Assembly (NCBI GenBank): GCA_035528035.1
Contig: DATKZI010000025.1
Location: 1 to 64,000, forward strand
DNA length: 64,000 nt
Source: JABLTI01 sp035528035
GTDB taxonomy: Archaea; Asgardarchaeota; Heimdallarchaeia; JABLTI01
Direction: 5' to 3'
Of the stretch, positions 33,806 through 43,533 are shown piece after piece (positions within the stretch are counted from its first letter, which is position 1; every line of letters starts with the position of its first letter). The position numbers and the translations under genes were made by a program. Below the pieces are notes generated by a model, which worked only from the letters and a program-made list of their open reading frames with translations, did no database searches and was not told the origin of the DNA.

Positions 33806-34627
33806 TTATTTTACCTCCAATTCTTTGTAACGCAAGCGTATCCAATTAGGCATAAAGAATCCGATATATGCCAGATTAACCATAATTACAGCTGTTAACC
33901 AACCAAGATTATTGAAAATGGTATAACCATCATCAAAAACTATCCAGATATCTTGTACAACAAGATCAAGAACAAAGAGAACATAGATCATAATTGCTGA
34001 GACAGCTGTTCCTATTATGAATTTGAATCCAACTTTTTCCCATTTTAATGGTGCTTGTTTCATAGATTTTACACTATATGCAAGAAGCATCAAAAATGTG
34101 AATAGTGTTAGAACTAGATGATAAACTGTTTGAGGAATTGGATATGCAGGATTATACAATTCTGTTGGTTCTGTTGTTTTTATACTAACTATGAAAGCAT
34201 TTATCACTAAACCTATTGTCACGCCATTCAAAATGCCATTGATCATGGGTAAAACTTTTTGTGTTTTTCTGAAAAGAGCAAATTTTGAGAATATCTCAGA
34301 GATAAAGAGAAACATGAAAATATTACAAACCGCTGAAAAAGCATACCCTAAGTTAATTCCATACCTTGAAAATTGGAATGAACCAATAGCATTGGTAGAA
34401 CCATCAGGTCCATAAATTAAATATTGTAAAAGTGTACCAGTAAATGTTATTAGAGCTGCTAAACCCCAGAAAGTAAATGAAACAGCAATCATTAGAGCAG
34501 CATTTCTTTTACGTTTGGAATAGTTGATAAACATACGAATAACCACTCCAAAGACAGCGATAAAAGCTATTCCCATCATAATCGTAACAGCAAGAGTGGG
34601 TTGATTTGGTAATTCAGCCAAGGTCAT
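33806..34627 (-). CDS. Seven-transmembrane protein, paralogue A
   Basis: A 273-residue paralogue of the downstream gene, with the same order of helices and the corresponding landmarks (INYSKRKRNAALMIAVSF, GINLGYAFSAVCNIFMFLFIS, ILNGVTIGLVINAF, IPQTVYHLVLTLF). The two copies have diverged strongly outside these motifs, consistent with different partners or ligands. It lies 11 nt downstream of a small helical protein, and a GGAGGT sits immediately before its ATG. All three genes are probably one operon. I cannot name the family; comparison with the archaeal 7TM sensory regions of histidine kinases would be informative. Confidence 0.7.
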   Translation of the reverse strand: MTLAELPNQPTLAVTIMMGIAFIAVFGVVIRMFINYSKRKRNAALMIAVSFTFWGLAALITFTGTLLQYLIYGPDGSTNAIGSFQFSRYGINLGYAFSAVCNIFMFLFISEIFSKFALFRKTQKVLPMINGILNGVTIGLVINAFIVSIKTTEPTELYNPAYPIPQTVYHLVLTLFTFLMLLAYSVKSMKQAPLKWEKVGFKFIIGTAVSAIMIYVLFVLDLVVQDIWIVFDDGYTIFNNLGWLTAVIMVNLAYIGFFMPNWIRLRYKELEVK

Positions 34628-34638
34628 TTACCTCCATC

Positions 34639-35055
34639 TTACCACAAAGCATCCTTCATTTTATCGATGGGTGAAAGTTCTTTTTCATGCCATTTTATTA
34701 TATCATCAAGCTTTGGTTTAAATTCTGTATACTTTGATTCATCCTTTGAATCATAATATTTTTCAAACCCATTAACAATTTCCTTTGCAACCTTTTCCCA
34801 AGATTCATGTAACGTCTTGTCGAATTTTTCATTAAAAACTAAAGCAACTGAAAGATTCTTGATTGCAACGATCATCGCTGTTAAATTTAAGTCAAGATCA
34901 AGAGTAAAGAGGCCTTTCTCTAATTTGACTGCAATTTCTTGTATTTTTTCCAAGGAGTTAGCAAAACTATCTGCATGAGGATCATGGGAACCATAAGTTG
35001 ATGTAAGAACAACTTTTGCTAAATCTTTAGAAAAAATAATCGCATTTTCTAACAT
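34639..35055 (-). CDS. Small helical protein of the 7TM operon, function unknown
   Basis: A 138-residue soluble protein, predicted nearly all-helical, with no signal peptide, cysteine pair or recognisable motif. The central helices (FANSLEKIQEIAVKLEKGLF, LTAMIVAIKNLSVALVF) suggest a helical bundle. It opens the three-gene operon with the two 7TM paralogues, so it may be their cytoplasmic partner, analogous to a membrane receptor plus soluble effector. That role is inference from context only. The start is an ATG at 35055. Confidence 0.55.
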   Translation of the reverse strand: MLENAIIFSKDLAKVVLTSTYGSHDPHADSFANSLEKIQEIAVKLEKGLFTLDLDLNLTAMIVAIKNLSVALVFNEKFDKTLHESWEKVAKEIVNGFEKYYDSKDESKYTEFKPKLDDIIKWHEKELSPIDKMKDALW

Positions 35056-35234
35056 AAGTCATCTTCTCCATGGTTACAATACATTAAATCTATTTCATCT
35101 ATTTTTTAATTATTGAATAGTTATTTTCTAACGTTCTTAGCTAAATAAATCTCTCTCTAGAAGCAAAATAGATAAAACTGTAGCAAGAGCAATAATTTAA
35201 CAGCGTTTGAAGCAAAAATACTGTGGTTATTTGA

Positions 35235-36335
35235 ATGAATGTGGAAAAAGACTATCAAACTTATTCTGCCCCTGGAAGGGTTTGTCTTTACGGTGAACAC
35301 CAAGATTATCTAAAATTAGTTGTTATTCCTGCTGCTATAAATCTTAGAACAAAAATCTCATTAAGAGAAAATAATTTTAAAAAAATTAGGATTCAATCAT
35401 TTGAATTAAATAAAAGTGATGAATTTTCCTTAGATAGAAATTTAACACTTGCCAATAATGAATTCGATTATTTACGAGCAATAATTTTAGCTTTATACGG
35501 AGAGGGGTATACAGAAGATTTACCGGGATATGATATTCAAATTTCAAGCGAAGTTCCAATAGGTTCTGGTTTATCATCATCTGCTGCATTATTAGTTTCT
35601 TGGTTAACTGCTTTAGATGACCAGTTGGGGATGGGATTGACAAAGATGGAAATAGCTGACTTAACTTTCAAAGCAGAAAATCAAATTCTCAAGATAAATT
35701 GTGGGATAATGGATCAATATTCTTCAGCAATCGGGGGTATTTTTTCACTTGATTGCGATGGTCCACCTTATACTCTAAAATCATTCACTTCAGAATTCGA
35801 TAGTTTAGTAATAGGGGATAGTTTGGTTAGACGTTCAGCAAATGAACCATTAACTATACTCAAAAATCGTATTAATGAAGGTATGAAAAAATTAGACGCA
35901 AAAAGTGATTTCAACCTGAAAACAATAACTCAAGAAGATTTGTTATCATTTAGAAAATTGCTTACAAAAGATGAATATAAACGATTGTTTGGAGTCATCA
36001 AAATACGTGATTTGACTGATCGAGCATCCAAAGAGTTGGCTAAAGTAAGAAGGAATCAAGATCTAAATCTGCTTGGTACCTTATTAACTGAACAACAAAA
36101 GATGCTTAACGAGAATTTACTAGTTTCTATAGAGAAATTAAATCGTTTAGTAAATGAATCAATAAAAGCAGGTGCTTTAGGGGCAAAATTAACAGGTGCT
36201 GGTTTGGGGGGATGTATAGTAGCTCTTGCTCCGGGAAAAGAAAAGGAAGTTGCTATAGCAATTGAAAAAGCTGGTGGAAAAGCAACCATTTGTTCAATAG
36301 ATTATGAAGGCTCTAAAAAAGAACACTCAAAGTAA
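35235..36335 (+). CDS. galK: Galactokinase (GHMP kinase family)
   Basis: A 366-residue GHMP kinase. The galactokinase signature GRVCLYGEHQDYL lies at about 15-27. The glycine-rich ATP motif IGSGLSSSAALLVSW is at about 111-125, NCGIMDQYSSAIGG at about 155-168, and the motif 3 GAKLTGAGLGGCIVAL at about 316-331. It phosphorylates galactose, or a related sugar, at C1. The E-H-x-D-Y and M-D-Q motifs favour galactokinase over mevalonate or homoserine kinase, though archaeal N-acetylgalactosamine or arabinose kinases are related. No other Leloir-pathway gene is nearby. Its 3' end faces the giant TPR gene. Confidence 0.85.
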   Translation: MNVEKDYQTYSAPGRVCLYGEHQDYLKLVVIPAAINLRTKISLRENNFKKIRIQSFELNKSDEFSLDRNLTLANNEFDYLRAIILALYGEGYTEDLPGYDIQISSEVPIGSGLSSSAALLVSWLTALDDQLGMGLTKMEIADLTFKAENQILKINCGIMDQYSSAIGGIFSLDCDGPPYTLKSFTSEFDSLVIGDSLVRRSANEPLTILKNRINEGMKKLDAKSDFNLKTITQEDLLSFRKLLTKDEYKRLFGVIKIRDLTDRASKELAKVRRNQDLNLLGTLLTEQQKMLNENLLVSIEKLNRLVNESIKAGALGAKLTGAGLGGCIVALAPGKEKEVAIAIEKAGGKATICSIDYEGSKKEHSK

Positions 36336-36368
36336 AATAACTGATATAATTAAATAAAAAATTAGTAT

Positions 36369-36387
36369 GAAGAATTTTACGTTCTTC
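36369..36387. terminator. Possible stem-loop between galactokinase and the giant TPR gene
   Basis: GAAGAA (36369-36374) pairs with TTCTTC (36382-36387) around a 7-nt loop at the convergent junction. The minus-strand stop codon lies in the loop. It is shorter than the other junction hairpins. Confidence 0.4.
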
Positions 36388-39300
36388 CTACCAATTTTGG
36401 ATTGATCATTCCTTCTAAAATCAAATATTCAATTTCACGTTGAATAATATTGGGTGAGAATTTGAGCTGGTGAGAAATCTTGTTGATATCAACATTGCCT
36501 ATTTCTTGATATCCTAGAGCAAGTTCTTTTACTTCGTTCCTAAGCTGTTGATAGGCATAAATGAGAGTGTAATCCTCATTAAATAATGCTTGGAATTTTT
36601 GCGGAATATATTCAATACGTATAACATTTAAAGCTTCATCAACAGTTAATGCTGTTCCTTCAGCAATTTCTTTTATTACTGCTTTACCTTTTTCGATTAG
36701 TTCAGTATCACACATATTTAGAGTATTAGTTAGTTGTTCTTCAGAGACAAATAAACCAACTTGGAAATATTTACCTTCAATTTCTTTTCTACCATAGAGG
36801 TCTTGAATGATAATATTAACTAATCTTGAGGTTGGTTGGTTTTCCATATAATCTAGAATACTAATTTTACCTGTTTCAGTTATATCTTCTCTAACTTGAT
36901 CTCTATAGGAATCAATAGCTTCTCTTAAACTTCGTTCATATTTGACATTCACTTCACTTGCTTGTAATTGAGCAATAGCTATTTCACCTTTAATTAATGC
37001 CTCAATTGATTTTGTAATAGCAAAGTATTTCTTACTCTTTAGAATTCGTTGATCCTTGACTTTGGAGAAAATTCTAGTGATGGCATTGAAATCCCAAATA
37101 CGTAATTTCATCATAATTGATCGAATAAGCATATCAATGAACAAGTCAACTACTTTGTTTTCACTAATTGCTGCAAGATAGAGGAACATATAAACATCGT
37201 ATAACTTTGTTTCTTCTATGAAATTGCCTGTTCTTTCAAAGATTTCGCTGGCAGCAAAAAGATATTCAATAGAATCATATATCATATCCTTCTTCTCAGA
37301 CTTGATCATTTTTTCAGTTTGTTTAACTGCTTTTACTGCTAATGCTTCCGCTTCTTTGATTTTATCACGATTCGCATAAACAATGCCTGGTATTTTAAAT
37401 GTGAGATAACCATCTTTAACTGGTGCACTCTTGAACATATTTTCAATGGTGGAAGCAATTAATTGTATACTTTTCTCATCATGGGAAAGTTCATAATTTT
37501 CAAGAGCACAGGAATAATAGTAAAGACCTTCTTTGAAGTCTTTCTCTTTTAATCGATAATCACCAATAGTTGCACTCGTAATTGCTACTTCTGCTATTAA
37601 ACGTTCATCCTGTAAAATCGCGTAAATTCTCCCTGCTGCTTTCAGGTAATCAATAGCTTCTCTTACCTTTTTACGTTCAGCAGCATCTTTACCAATAGTC
37701 ATACACTTGTTCCCAATAGGAGCAATTTTATCTCTTAATCCTAAACCATCAAGGCCAATAACTAAAATTTCATATAATAATTCTATACCCGATGTTCTTC
37801 GTTTAATTATTGTTTCAATATACTCAAGGACTTTATCAATGACAACATTACCAAGTTCGACTTGTTGTGTAATAACTGCTAGTTGTAATGATTGATCAAT
37901 TATTTTGATCGCTTGGTCATATGAGGAAGATTTGAGAAGTAAATCTTCTGCTGGTTGGAACCATTCATAGATCATATTAGATAGATTTATGTTTCCCAAA
38001 ATTGCTAATGGAAAATTAGCTGATTGAATAGAACGTAATAATCTAATAATAATTTGACGAGCAAAAATCAGCAGTTCATAATTTTCTTGTTCAAGTGCTT
38101 GTTGATTTAAATGAATAGCTGGAATAATAACTACTGGATAAAGTTCTTGTTGCATCATATTGGTTGCCAAATCGGTTAATAAATTGATGATTTTGATTCC
38201 ATGTGAGTAGCTTTCTTCTTTCAAGCAAAGTTCTCGACCATTATGAGTCATGATACCCATGAATTTTCGGATTTCTTTCAAATCATTTACTTCTAAATAG
38301 ATATTTAATGCTTGATTAACAGTTGTTTCGAGAAATTCAAATTTATTATTCTCAATTAGATAATTTACATGATCCAAATAAGCATTAGCAATTTCTATAA
38401 GTTGTTTCGAATTGCTAGCATTTTCAGCTGCTCGTAAAGCAGGTTCAAAAATTCTTCGTGCAATTCTTGGATTTCTGGTTCTTAAAAGATTCTTGCCATA
38501 GTCAATAAGAGATTTTGTTAATGTTTCCAATGAGCTGAAAGCTTGTATTTGTGTAAAGAATCTAATTGTTGAATCAATGAATTGGCCAATAAGTTCCAAG
38601 CGTTTTTCTTCATCTTCAATAGTTTTCTCATAAGCTGGGCTTAGAACTTGTAATACTGCTTCAATATAGTTGGTTAATGCTCTTCCAGCTTTTTCAGGTT
38701 TCTGTTCAAAATCACTTATCAGTTCAGCTCCAGCGTTCATAAATTGAATGCCCAAAATTGGGTCGCCTTCCTTAACTAATTTCAAACCAAAATCAATACA
38801 CCGATTACCTACTTTTGGCAGATAATCTTTTAGACCTGCTTTCGTTGCTAATTCCATTGCTTTTGAAAAATAGAGAGCTGCAATATCGTAATTACGTTCG
38901 CTTAACATTTTTCCTCCAAGATTAATGAAAATCTCAGAGATAACCATAATTCTATCAGGATAACCTAGGAAAATAAAGAGATCACCAGAGAGCTCGACTA
39001 ATGGAACACCAACAAGAACATTTCGATTATCGATTTGTTTTCGACCTTCTGTAATAAGTTCATTTACTACATCAGCTGCTTCCTTTCGCAAATTACCTTG
39101 AGCTAATAGGTGAACACCATTACGATAAGCTTCCACAGCAGCATTCATTTCATTTCTTCTGACAAGAGTTTTTCCTAAGTCAATACTAATTTGCCCTATA
39201 CCTATTAAATCGTTGATTGTTCGTAAAATTCCAATTCCAGAAGCTAATATAATATGAGAAGCTTCAAGTTTATCATCATCTCTAAGAATTATTCCTTGGT

Positions 39301-42300
39301 TCCTACATACTGTTGCTAAATGTTTGATGGATGCTTCATCAGAAATATGGGATATGTGTTCCATTCCTTTATCAATTAATCTTCCACCTTCAGTATTTTT
39401 CTCATAGGAAATTAACAATGCAGCACCAACAAAACAACGTTCAATACCACTTACAATATCCCCCTTAGAGAATAAAGTATCAATAGCTATGGTAATAAGA
39501 TGGAATCCTTCTTTATCGCGACCAATTTCTATGAAACTCTTTGCATTACCAAACATTTTATCAGTAGCTAGCATCAATTCATTTCCAGCTATAAGGGATT
39601 CAAAAGCAATTGGTAGATACTTGAAGGATGTGTCTAGATTTTTCTCTTTTAGAAGATCATAAGCAATATCAAAAATGGTATTTCCCAAATTGATTAATCG
39701 ATTATTTTTATCTGTTCGTTTAAACAAACTATGAGCTTCTTTGAATAATTCGAAAGAACGGTCATAATTATTTGTCTCATAGAATGTTTGTCCTTCGATA
39801 ACACACAAACGACCTGTAAACTCTTCACCAACCATTGCTCCAATAGTTAATGCTACCTCCCATAATCGTAATCCTGCTGCAGGATTATTGTTTTTCATGT
39901 TAGCTGTACCAAAAGCCATAACTTTCAAAGCAATATCTTCTACTTCTTTCATTCTACCATTTTCTTCAAGTACCTTAGCTATTTTACCATAGCAGAGTAT
40001 TGCATTTTCTATACTATTTCGGGACATTAATACATCTACTAATTCTTCAAGAAAATTCATCGCTTCATCTACTAATTTGATTTCAGTTAAGATTCCTGCT
40101 CCACGAAGACCCCAAGAAACAGCTACTTCATTATTCTCTTGTTTAAGGAAAGCTTCGCAAGTAGAGATACAAATTCCAGCTGCTTCTCTTTGCTTCCTTA
40201 CAGTTAATAGAAATTCAATTGTTAAGTTCAAGTATTTTGAGGCATTACTTAAATCATGTTTATCAATTAATTGAGCTGATAATAATGCTACCTGAGAACT
40301 TAAATTTGTTATACCTGTAAGATTATTCAATTGATTATAGCTTTCGAATGTTTTTTGTAAGCTTTTGAAAGCTGATTCGTGTAATGATTGTGTTGAAAAT
40401 AATATCCATGCCTTATGTTTTATATCGCTATTTAGGTTCATATCATTGGCTTTTACACTAAAATCCTCAGCAATAGTAATGTAATCTAAGGCTATTTTTT
40501 CTCGAGATAATTCAACCTCTAATGGGAAATTTTCCTTCTCTATTACAATCTTGGTTGCTTGGTTTATAATTTCAGTAATTAAACTCTTTAATTTATCAAT
40601 TTTATTGATTTCAGAATACACAACACCTGCATTTCTGTATTCATCCAATCCATCACCAAGAGTATTTGAGGAAATATAATATCGTCCTTTGATCTCGTGT
40701 ATTTCTGCTGCAGAGGTTTTATCTTTAAGGAATAAATAATATTGAATAGCAATATTAAGTAAATTAATTCCTATTTCAGGATGTGTAGACGATAAAAATC
40801 TTTCACCTTCAATTCTTGCAGTCTGAGCTCCTTGTTGTACTTGTTGTCCTTTGTAAAGGGTTTCAACACCTAAAGTAATTAGTTCATTAGCTTCAACGAA
40901 TTTGTCACTTTGATATGCTTTTCTACCTTGTTCTATCACCTCTGAAGCAACTATTATAGCATTCTTTGAAGAAATTTCAAGGAAATTGGAAATTGACATT
41001 TGATAATATTTTAATGATAATTGATATTGCAGATTGTCAATAAATTTCTTAGCGATTTCAATTGCAAGAAGAGCTGTAGCTTCTTTATTTATTGCTGCCT
41101 CAATTTGAATAGCAACCTCAAAGCCTTTTTCTGCATTTACAACATCACCTAAATCGAGCACATCAGTAAAAGTTTCAAAACAATGTTGAGCTACACCATG
41201 GAAAATCTTCGCATCAGGTTTCATCTCACTTTTAATTGTAGCTAATAAATAATAATCAAAACTCTTTTGCTGATTATTATGCTCAGAATGATATCGAGCA
41301 AGTGCAGACAACACTCTAGCTGCTTCTTCAGGTTGATTTGCTTTAATGAATTCACTTGCACCTGATTCAAATAATGGGTCAGCATATTGAATTAGATTTT
41401 TTCTTAGAAAATCAGTAGCAAAGTTAATCATAATTTTTGCTGCACGATCATATTCTTTGGCTTCTGATAAAACTTTACCACTACCTTGAGCTGATTCTAA
41501 AGTAACTTGATTAAGTTCTTCATTATCAAATTTGCGAACATTAGCAATATGAAGTTCAATTGTTTCAACAACAGCATTAATACCACGTTTAATTAGAGAA
41601 TGAGCTAGAATTTCATTAAAATTACATGCCGCTTTCCATAATTCTCGAGCATTTATAATATCCCCAGATTTTAAACAAATTTCAGTATATTTAGTTGTTA
41701 ATTCAACTAGAATTTTGAATTTTTGCTCTCTAAGAAATACCGGAATAATTTCTGAAGCTAACAGTAATCTTTCAAGGGCAATATCATAATGATTTTCAGC
41801 TAAAAGTTGTTTTGCAAGATTGATATAAACTTCAGCTCCTTCCTCTTCCATTCCAGCTTTTACATATGCATCAGCAGCTTTCTTTGCAAGATCAATACCA
41901 GTTTGAAGCTGTCTTACACTAAACATTGATTGCCAAACAGAATCATAGGTCGCAGCAGCTAAATCAATTCGTTTTAGTGCTAAAAAGAAATCTGCTGTAA
42001 GACGAAAGTATAATTCAGCATAATGAAAATCGTTTTTCTCAAAACGATCACGTGCTAAAAATCTAATTGCGCTTGGAATATCCTCTTGTAAATCATTATC
42101 TTCTAATAGAGTCAATGGTTCAATTATTAATTTAAAAGACTCATATGCAAGTTGGAATTTATTATATTTCAAAAATAAATCAGCTTGTTTTTGGTAAACT
42201 TTTATTTCAAAAGTTCGATCCATTGTTCGACCAATATCAACTGCTATATTGAAATAATCTCTACCAATGGGATATTTCTCGTTCGTATATAACTGTAATC

Positions 42301-43300
42301 CAATGGAAATTAAGTTTTCACCAAAATTAATTGCTTCCTCAAGATTTCCTACTTCAATATAATACTCTTTTGCTTTCTCAAAATATGAAATAGCTACTTG
42401 TTGATGTCCTTTCTCAAAAATCGCTAACCCAATTAATGCTAATTCTTTAGCCAGAATAAGAATTGCAGGTATAGCTTTACGATTAATACAAATGTCCTTT
42501 GCATGCGTAATTATCCGAGTAGCAATATTGTTTTCAAAATAGATGTTCTCATTTTTTGCTGTAATTAGTTCAGGATTTAAAATATCAGCTATTTTATATT
42601 CAATAAATAAAACATATGAATTCATGACTTCTTCTGTAGCCCGTAGAATAGATATATCATCAGCTTTCAAATGAAGCAAATAATCAACTGCTTGTTCGAT
42701 AGTACTTTCTGCTGAAATATCATTTTTATTTTCAAGCTGTTTGGCTATAAGATTGTTATAAATTGAAAGAATTTTTTCTTCTTTTTTAGCTTTTATATAG
42801 AGATTCTCTGCTTTTTTAATAAAATCATTACCGCGTTTAGTATCTTCTTCACGTATTCTAGTTTTACTTAAAATTCTAATAGCCCATTCACTATAATCAA
42901 CAGCAGCTTCTAAGATAAGCATAGAATTATCCTTTTCGTTTAATTCATAGAAATTTGCTTGTAATTCTGTTAGTTCGCCTGCTTTATCGAATTGTTCGTC
43001 TTTTTCACGATAAAGGGATTTAGCATTGGCAAAGAATTTGTCAATCTCAGAGATATTATCTTCAAAATCGTTAATCTTTAAATCTTGAATTTCTTGGATG
43101 ATATTTTCAGCTGTGTGATAAATATTCCTTTTATCATTTGTTTCATTAATTTTAGTTAAAATTTCTTTTAATAATCTAGTTATTTCATCATAATTTTTCT
43201 TCTCTTTTAAAATTTGAATTAATTTGGTAAATTCATCTATAGCAGCTCTATATGAACCTGCTGTGAGAAGTTGTCTAGCTTTTTCGATATTTTCAAACAT
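36377..43300 (-). CDS. Giant TPR-like solenoid protein with winged-helix/PCI-like C-terminus
   Basis: A single open reading frame of 2307 residues. Most of it is degenerate ~35-45 residue helical-hairpin repeats with the A-x-x-x-Y or A-x-x-Y-x-x-A-G patterns of TPR/SEL-like solenoids (for example YRAAIDEFTKLIQIL, AVSWGLRGAGILTEI, AIDYLKAAGRIYAIL). There is no signal peptide or transmembrane segment. The last ~170 residues change character: LVNIIIQDLYGRKEIEGKY resembles a winged-helix recognition segment. The end, INKISHQLKFSPNIIQREIEYLILEGMINPKLV, reads as another winged helix similar in form to the wH of PCI domains. It is probably a scaffold. Its size and C-terminus are exceptional for a prokaryote. 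Function unknown. Confidence 0.8.
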   Translation of the reverse strand: MFENIEKARQLLTAGSYRAAIDEFTKLIQILKEKKNYDEITRLLKEILTKINETNDKRNIYHTAENIIQEIQDLKINDFEDNISEIDKFFANAKSLYREKDEQFDKAGELTELQANFYELNEKDNSMLILEAAVDYSEWAIRILSKTRIREEDTKRGNDFIKKAENLYIKAKKEEKILSIYNNLIAKQLENKNDISAESTIEQAVDYLLHLKADDISILRATEEVMNSYVLFIEYKIADILNPELITAKNENIYFENNIATRIITHAKDICINRKAIPAILILAKELALIGLAIFEKGHQQVAISYFEKAKEYYIEVGNLEEAINFGENLISIGLQLYTNEKYPIGRDYFNIAVDIGRTMDRTFEIKVYQKQADLFLKYNKFQLAYESFKLIIEPLTLLEDNDLQEDIPSAIRFLARDRFEKNDFHYAELYFRLTADFFLALKRIDLAAATYDSVWQSMFSVRQLQTGIDLAKKAADAYVKAGMEEEGAEVYINLAKQLLAENHYDIALERLLLASEIIPVFLREQKFKILVELTTKYTEICLKSGDIINARELWKAACNFNEILAHSLIKRGINAVVETIELHIANVRKFDNEELNQVTLESAQGSGKVLSEAKEYDRAAKIMINFATDFLRKNLIQYADPLFESGASEFIKANQPEEAARVLSALARYHSEHNNQQKSFDYYLLATIKSEMKPDAKIFHGVAQHCFETFTDVLDLGDVVNAEKGFEVAIQIEAAINKEATALLAIEIAKKFIDNLQYQLSLKYYQMSISNFLEISSKNAIIVASEVIEQGRKAYQSDKFVEANELITLGVETLYKGQQVQQGAQTARIEGERFLSSTHPEIGINLLNIAIQYYLFLKDKTSAAEIHEIKGRYYISSNTLGDGLDEYRNAGVVYSEINKIDKLKSLITEIINQATKIVIEKENFPLEVELSREKIALDYITIAEDFSVKANDMNLNSDIKHKAWILFSTQSLHESAFKSLQKTFESYNQLNNLTGITNLSSQVALLSAQLIDKHDLSNASKYLNLTIEFLLTVRKQREAAGICISTCEAFLKQENNEVAVSWGLRGAGILTEIKLVDEAMNFLEELVDVLMSRNSIENAILCYGKIAKVLEENGRMKEVEDIALKVMAFGTANMKNNNPAAGLRLWEVALTIGAMVGEEFTGRLCVIEGQTFYETNNYDRSFELFKEAHSLFKRTDKNNRLINLGNTIFDIAYDLLKEKNLDTSFKYLPIAFESLIAGNELMLATDKMFGNAKSFIEIGRDKEGFHLITIAIDTLFSKGDIVSGIERCFVGAALLISYEKNTEGGRLIDKGMEHISHISDEASIKHLATVCRNQGIILRDDDKLEASHIILASGIGILRTINDLIGIGQISIDLGKTLVRRNEMNAAVEAYRNGVHLLAQGNLRKEAADVVNELITEGRKQIDNRNVLVGVPLVELSGDLFIFLGYPDRIMVISEIFINLGGKMLSERNYDIAALYFSKAMELATKAGLKDYLPKVGNRCIDFGLKLVKEGDPILGIQFMNAGAELISDFEQKPEKAGRALTNYIEAVLQVLSPAYEKTIEDEEKRLELIGQFIDSTIRFFTQIQAFSSLETLTKSLIDYGKNLLRTRNPRIARRIFEPALRAAENASNSKQLIEIANAYLDHVNYLIENNKFEFLETTVNQALNIYLEVNDLKEIRKFMGIMTHNGRELCLKEESYSHGIKIINLLTDLATNMMQQELYPVVIIPAIHLNQQALEQENYELLIFARQIIIRLLRSIQSANFPLAILGNINLSNMIYEWFQPAEDLLLKSSSYDQAIKIIDQSLQLAVITQQVELGNVVIDKVLEYIETIIKRRTSGIELLYEILVIGLDGLGLRDKIAPIGNKCMTIGKDAAERKKVREAIDYLKAAGRIYAILQDERLIAEVAITSATIGDYRLKEKDFKEGLYYYSCALENYELSHDEKSIQLIASTIENMFKSAPVKDGYLTFKIPGIVYANRDKIKEAEALAVKAVKQTEKMIKSEKKDMIYDSIEYLFAASEIFERTGNFIEETKLYDVYMFLYLAAISENKVVDLFIDMLIRSIMMKLRIWDFNAITRIFSKVKDQRILKSKKYFAITKSIEALIKGEIAIAQLQASEVNVKYERSLREAIDSYRDQVREDITETGKISILDYMENQPTSRLVNIIIQDLYGRKEIEGKYFQVGLFVSEEQLTNTLNMCDTELIEKGKAVIKEIAEGTALTVDEALNVIRIEYIPQKFQALFNEDYTLIYAYQQLRNEVKELALGYQEIGNVDINKISHQLKFSPNIIQREIEYLILEGMINPKLVGRT

Positions 43301-43533
43301 TATTCAAATCCACTCATGAGTTTTGAAGTTGAGATACTAACCTCTATATTGTATTAGCTACTATTTCGATTCTTTTTTCTCTAGTAAATAGAATATTACT
43401 CTCAAATAAAAATTATGTTAGTCAAGTCTTATTAGGATATAAATTTCTCTTATCTTGCAATTTTACTTAAAATTGCTGTAACAATTAATATTTTAATGAG
43501 AAAAACAATTTAATTCTGAAGGAGTAAAAACTA

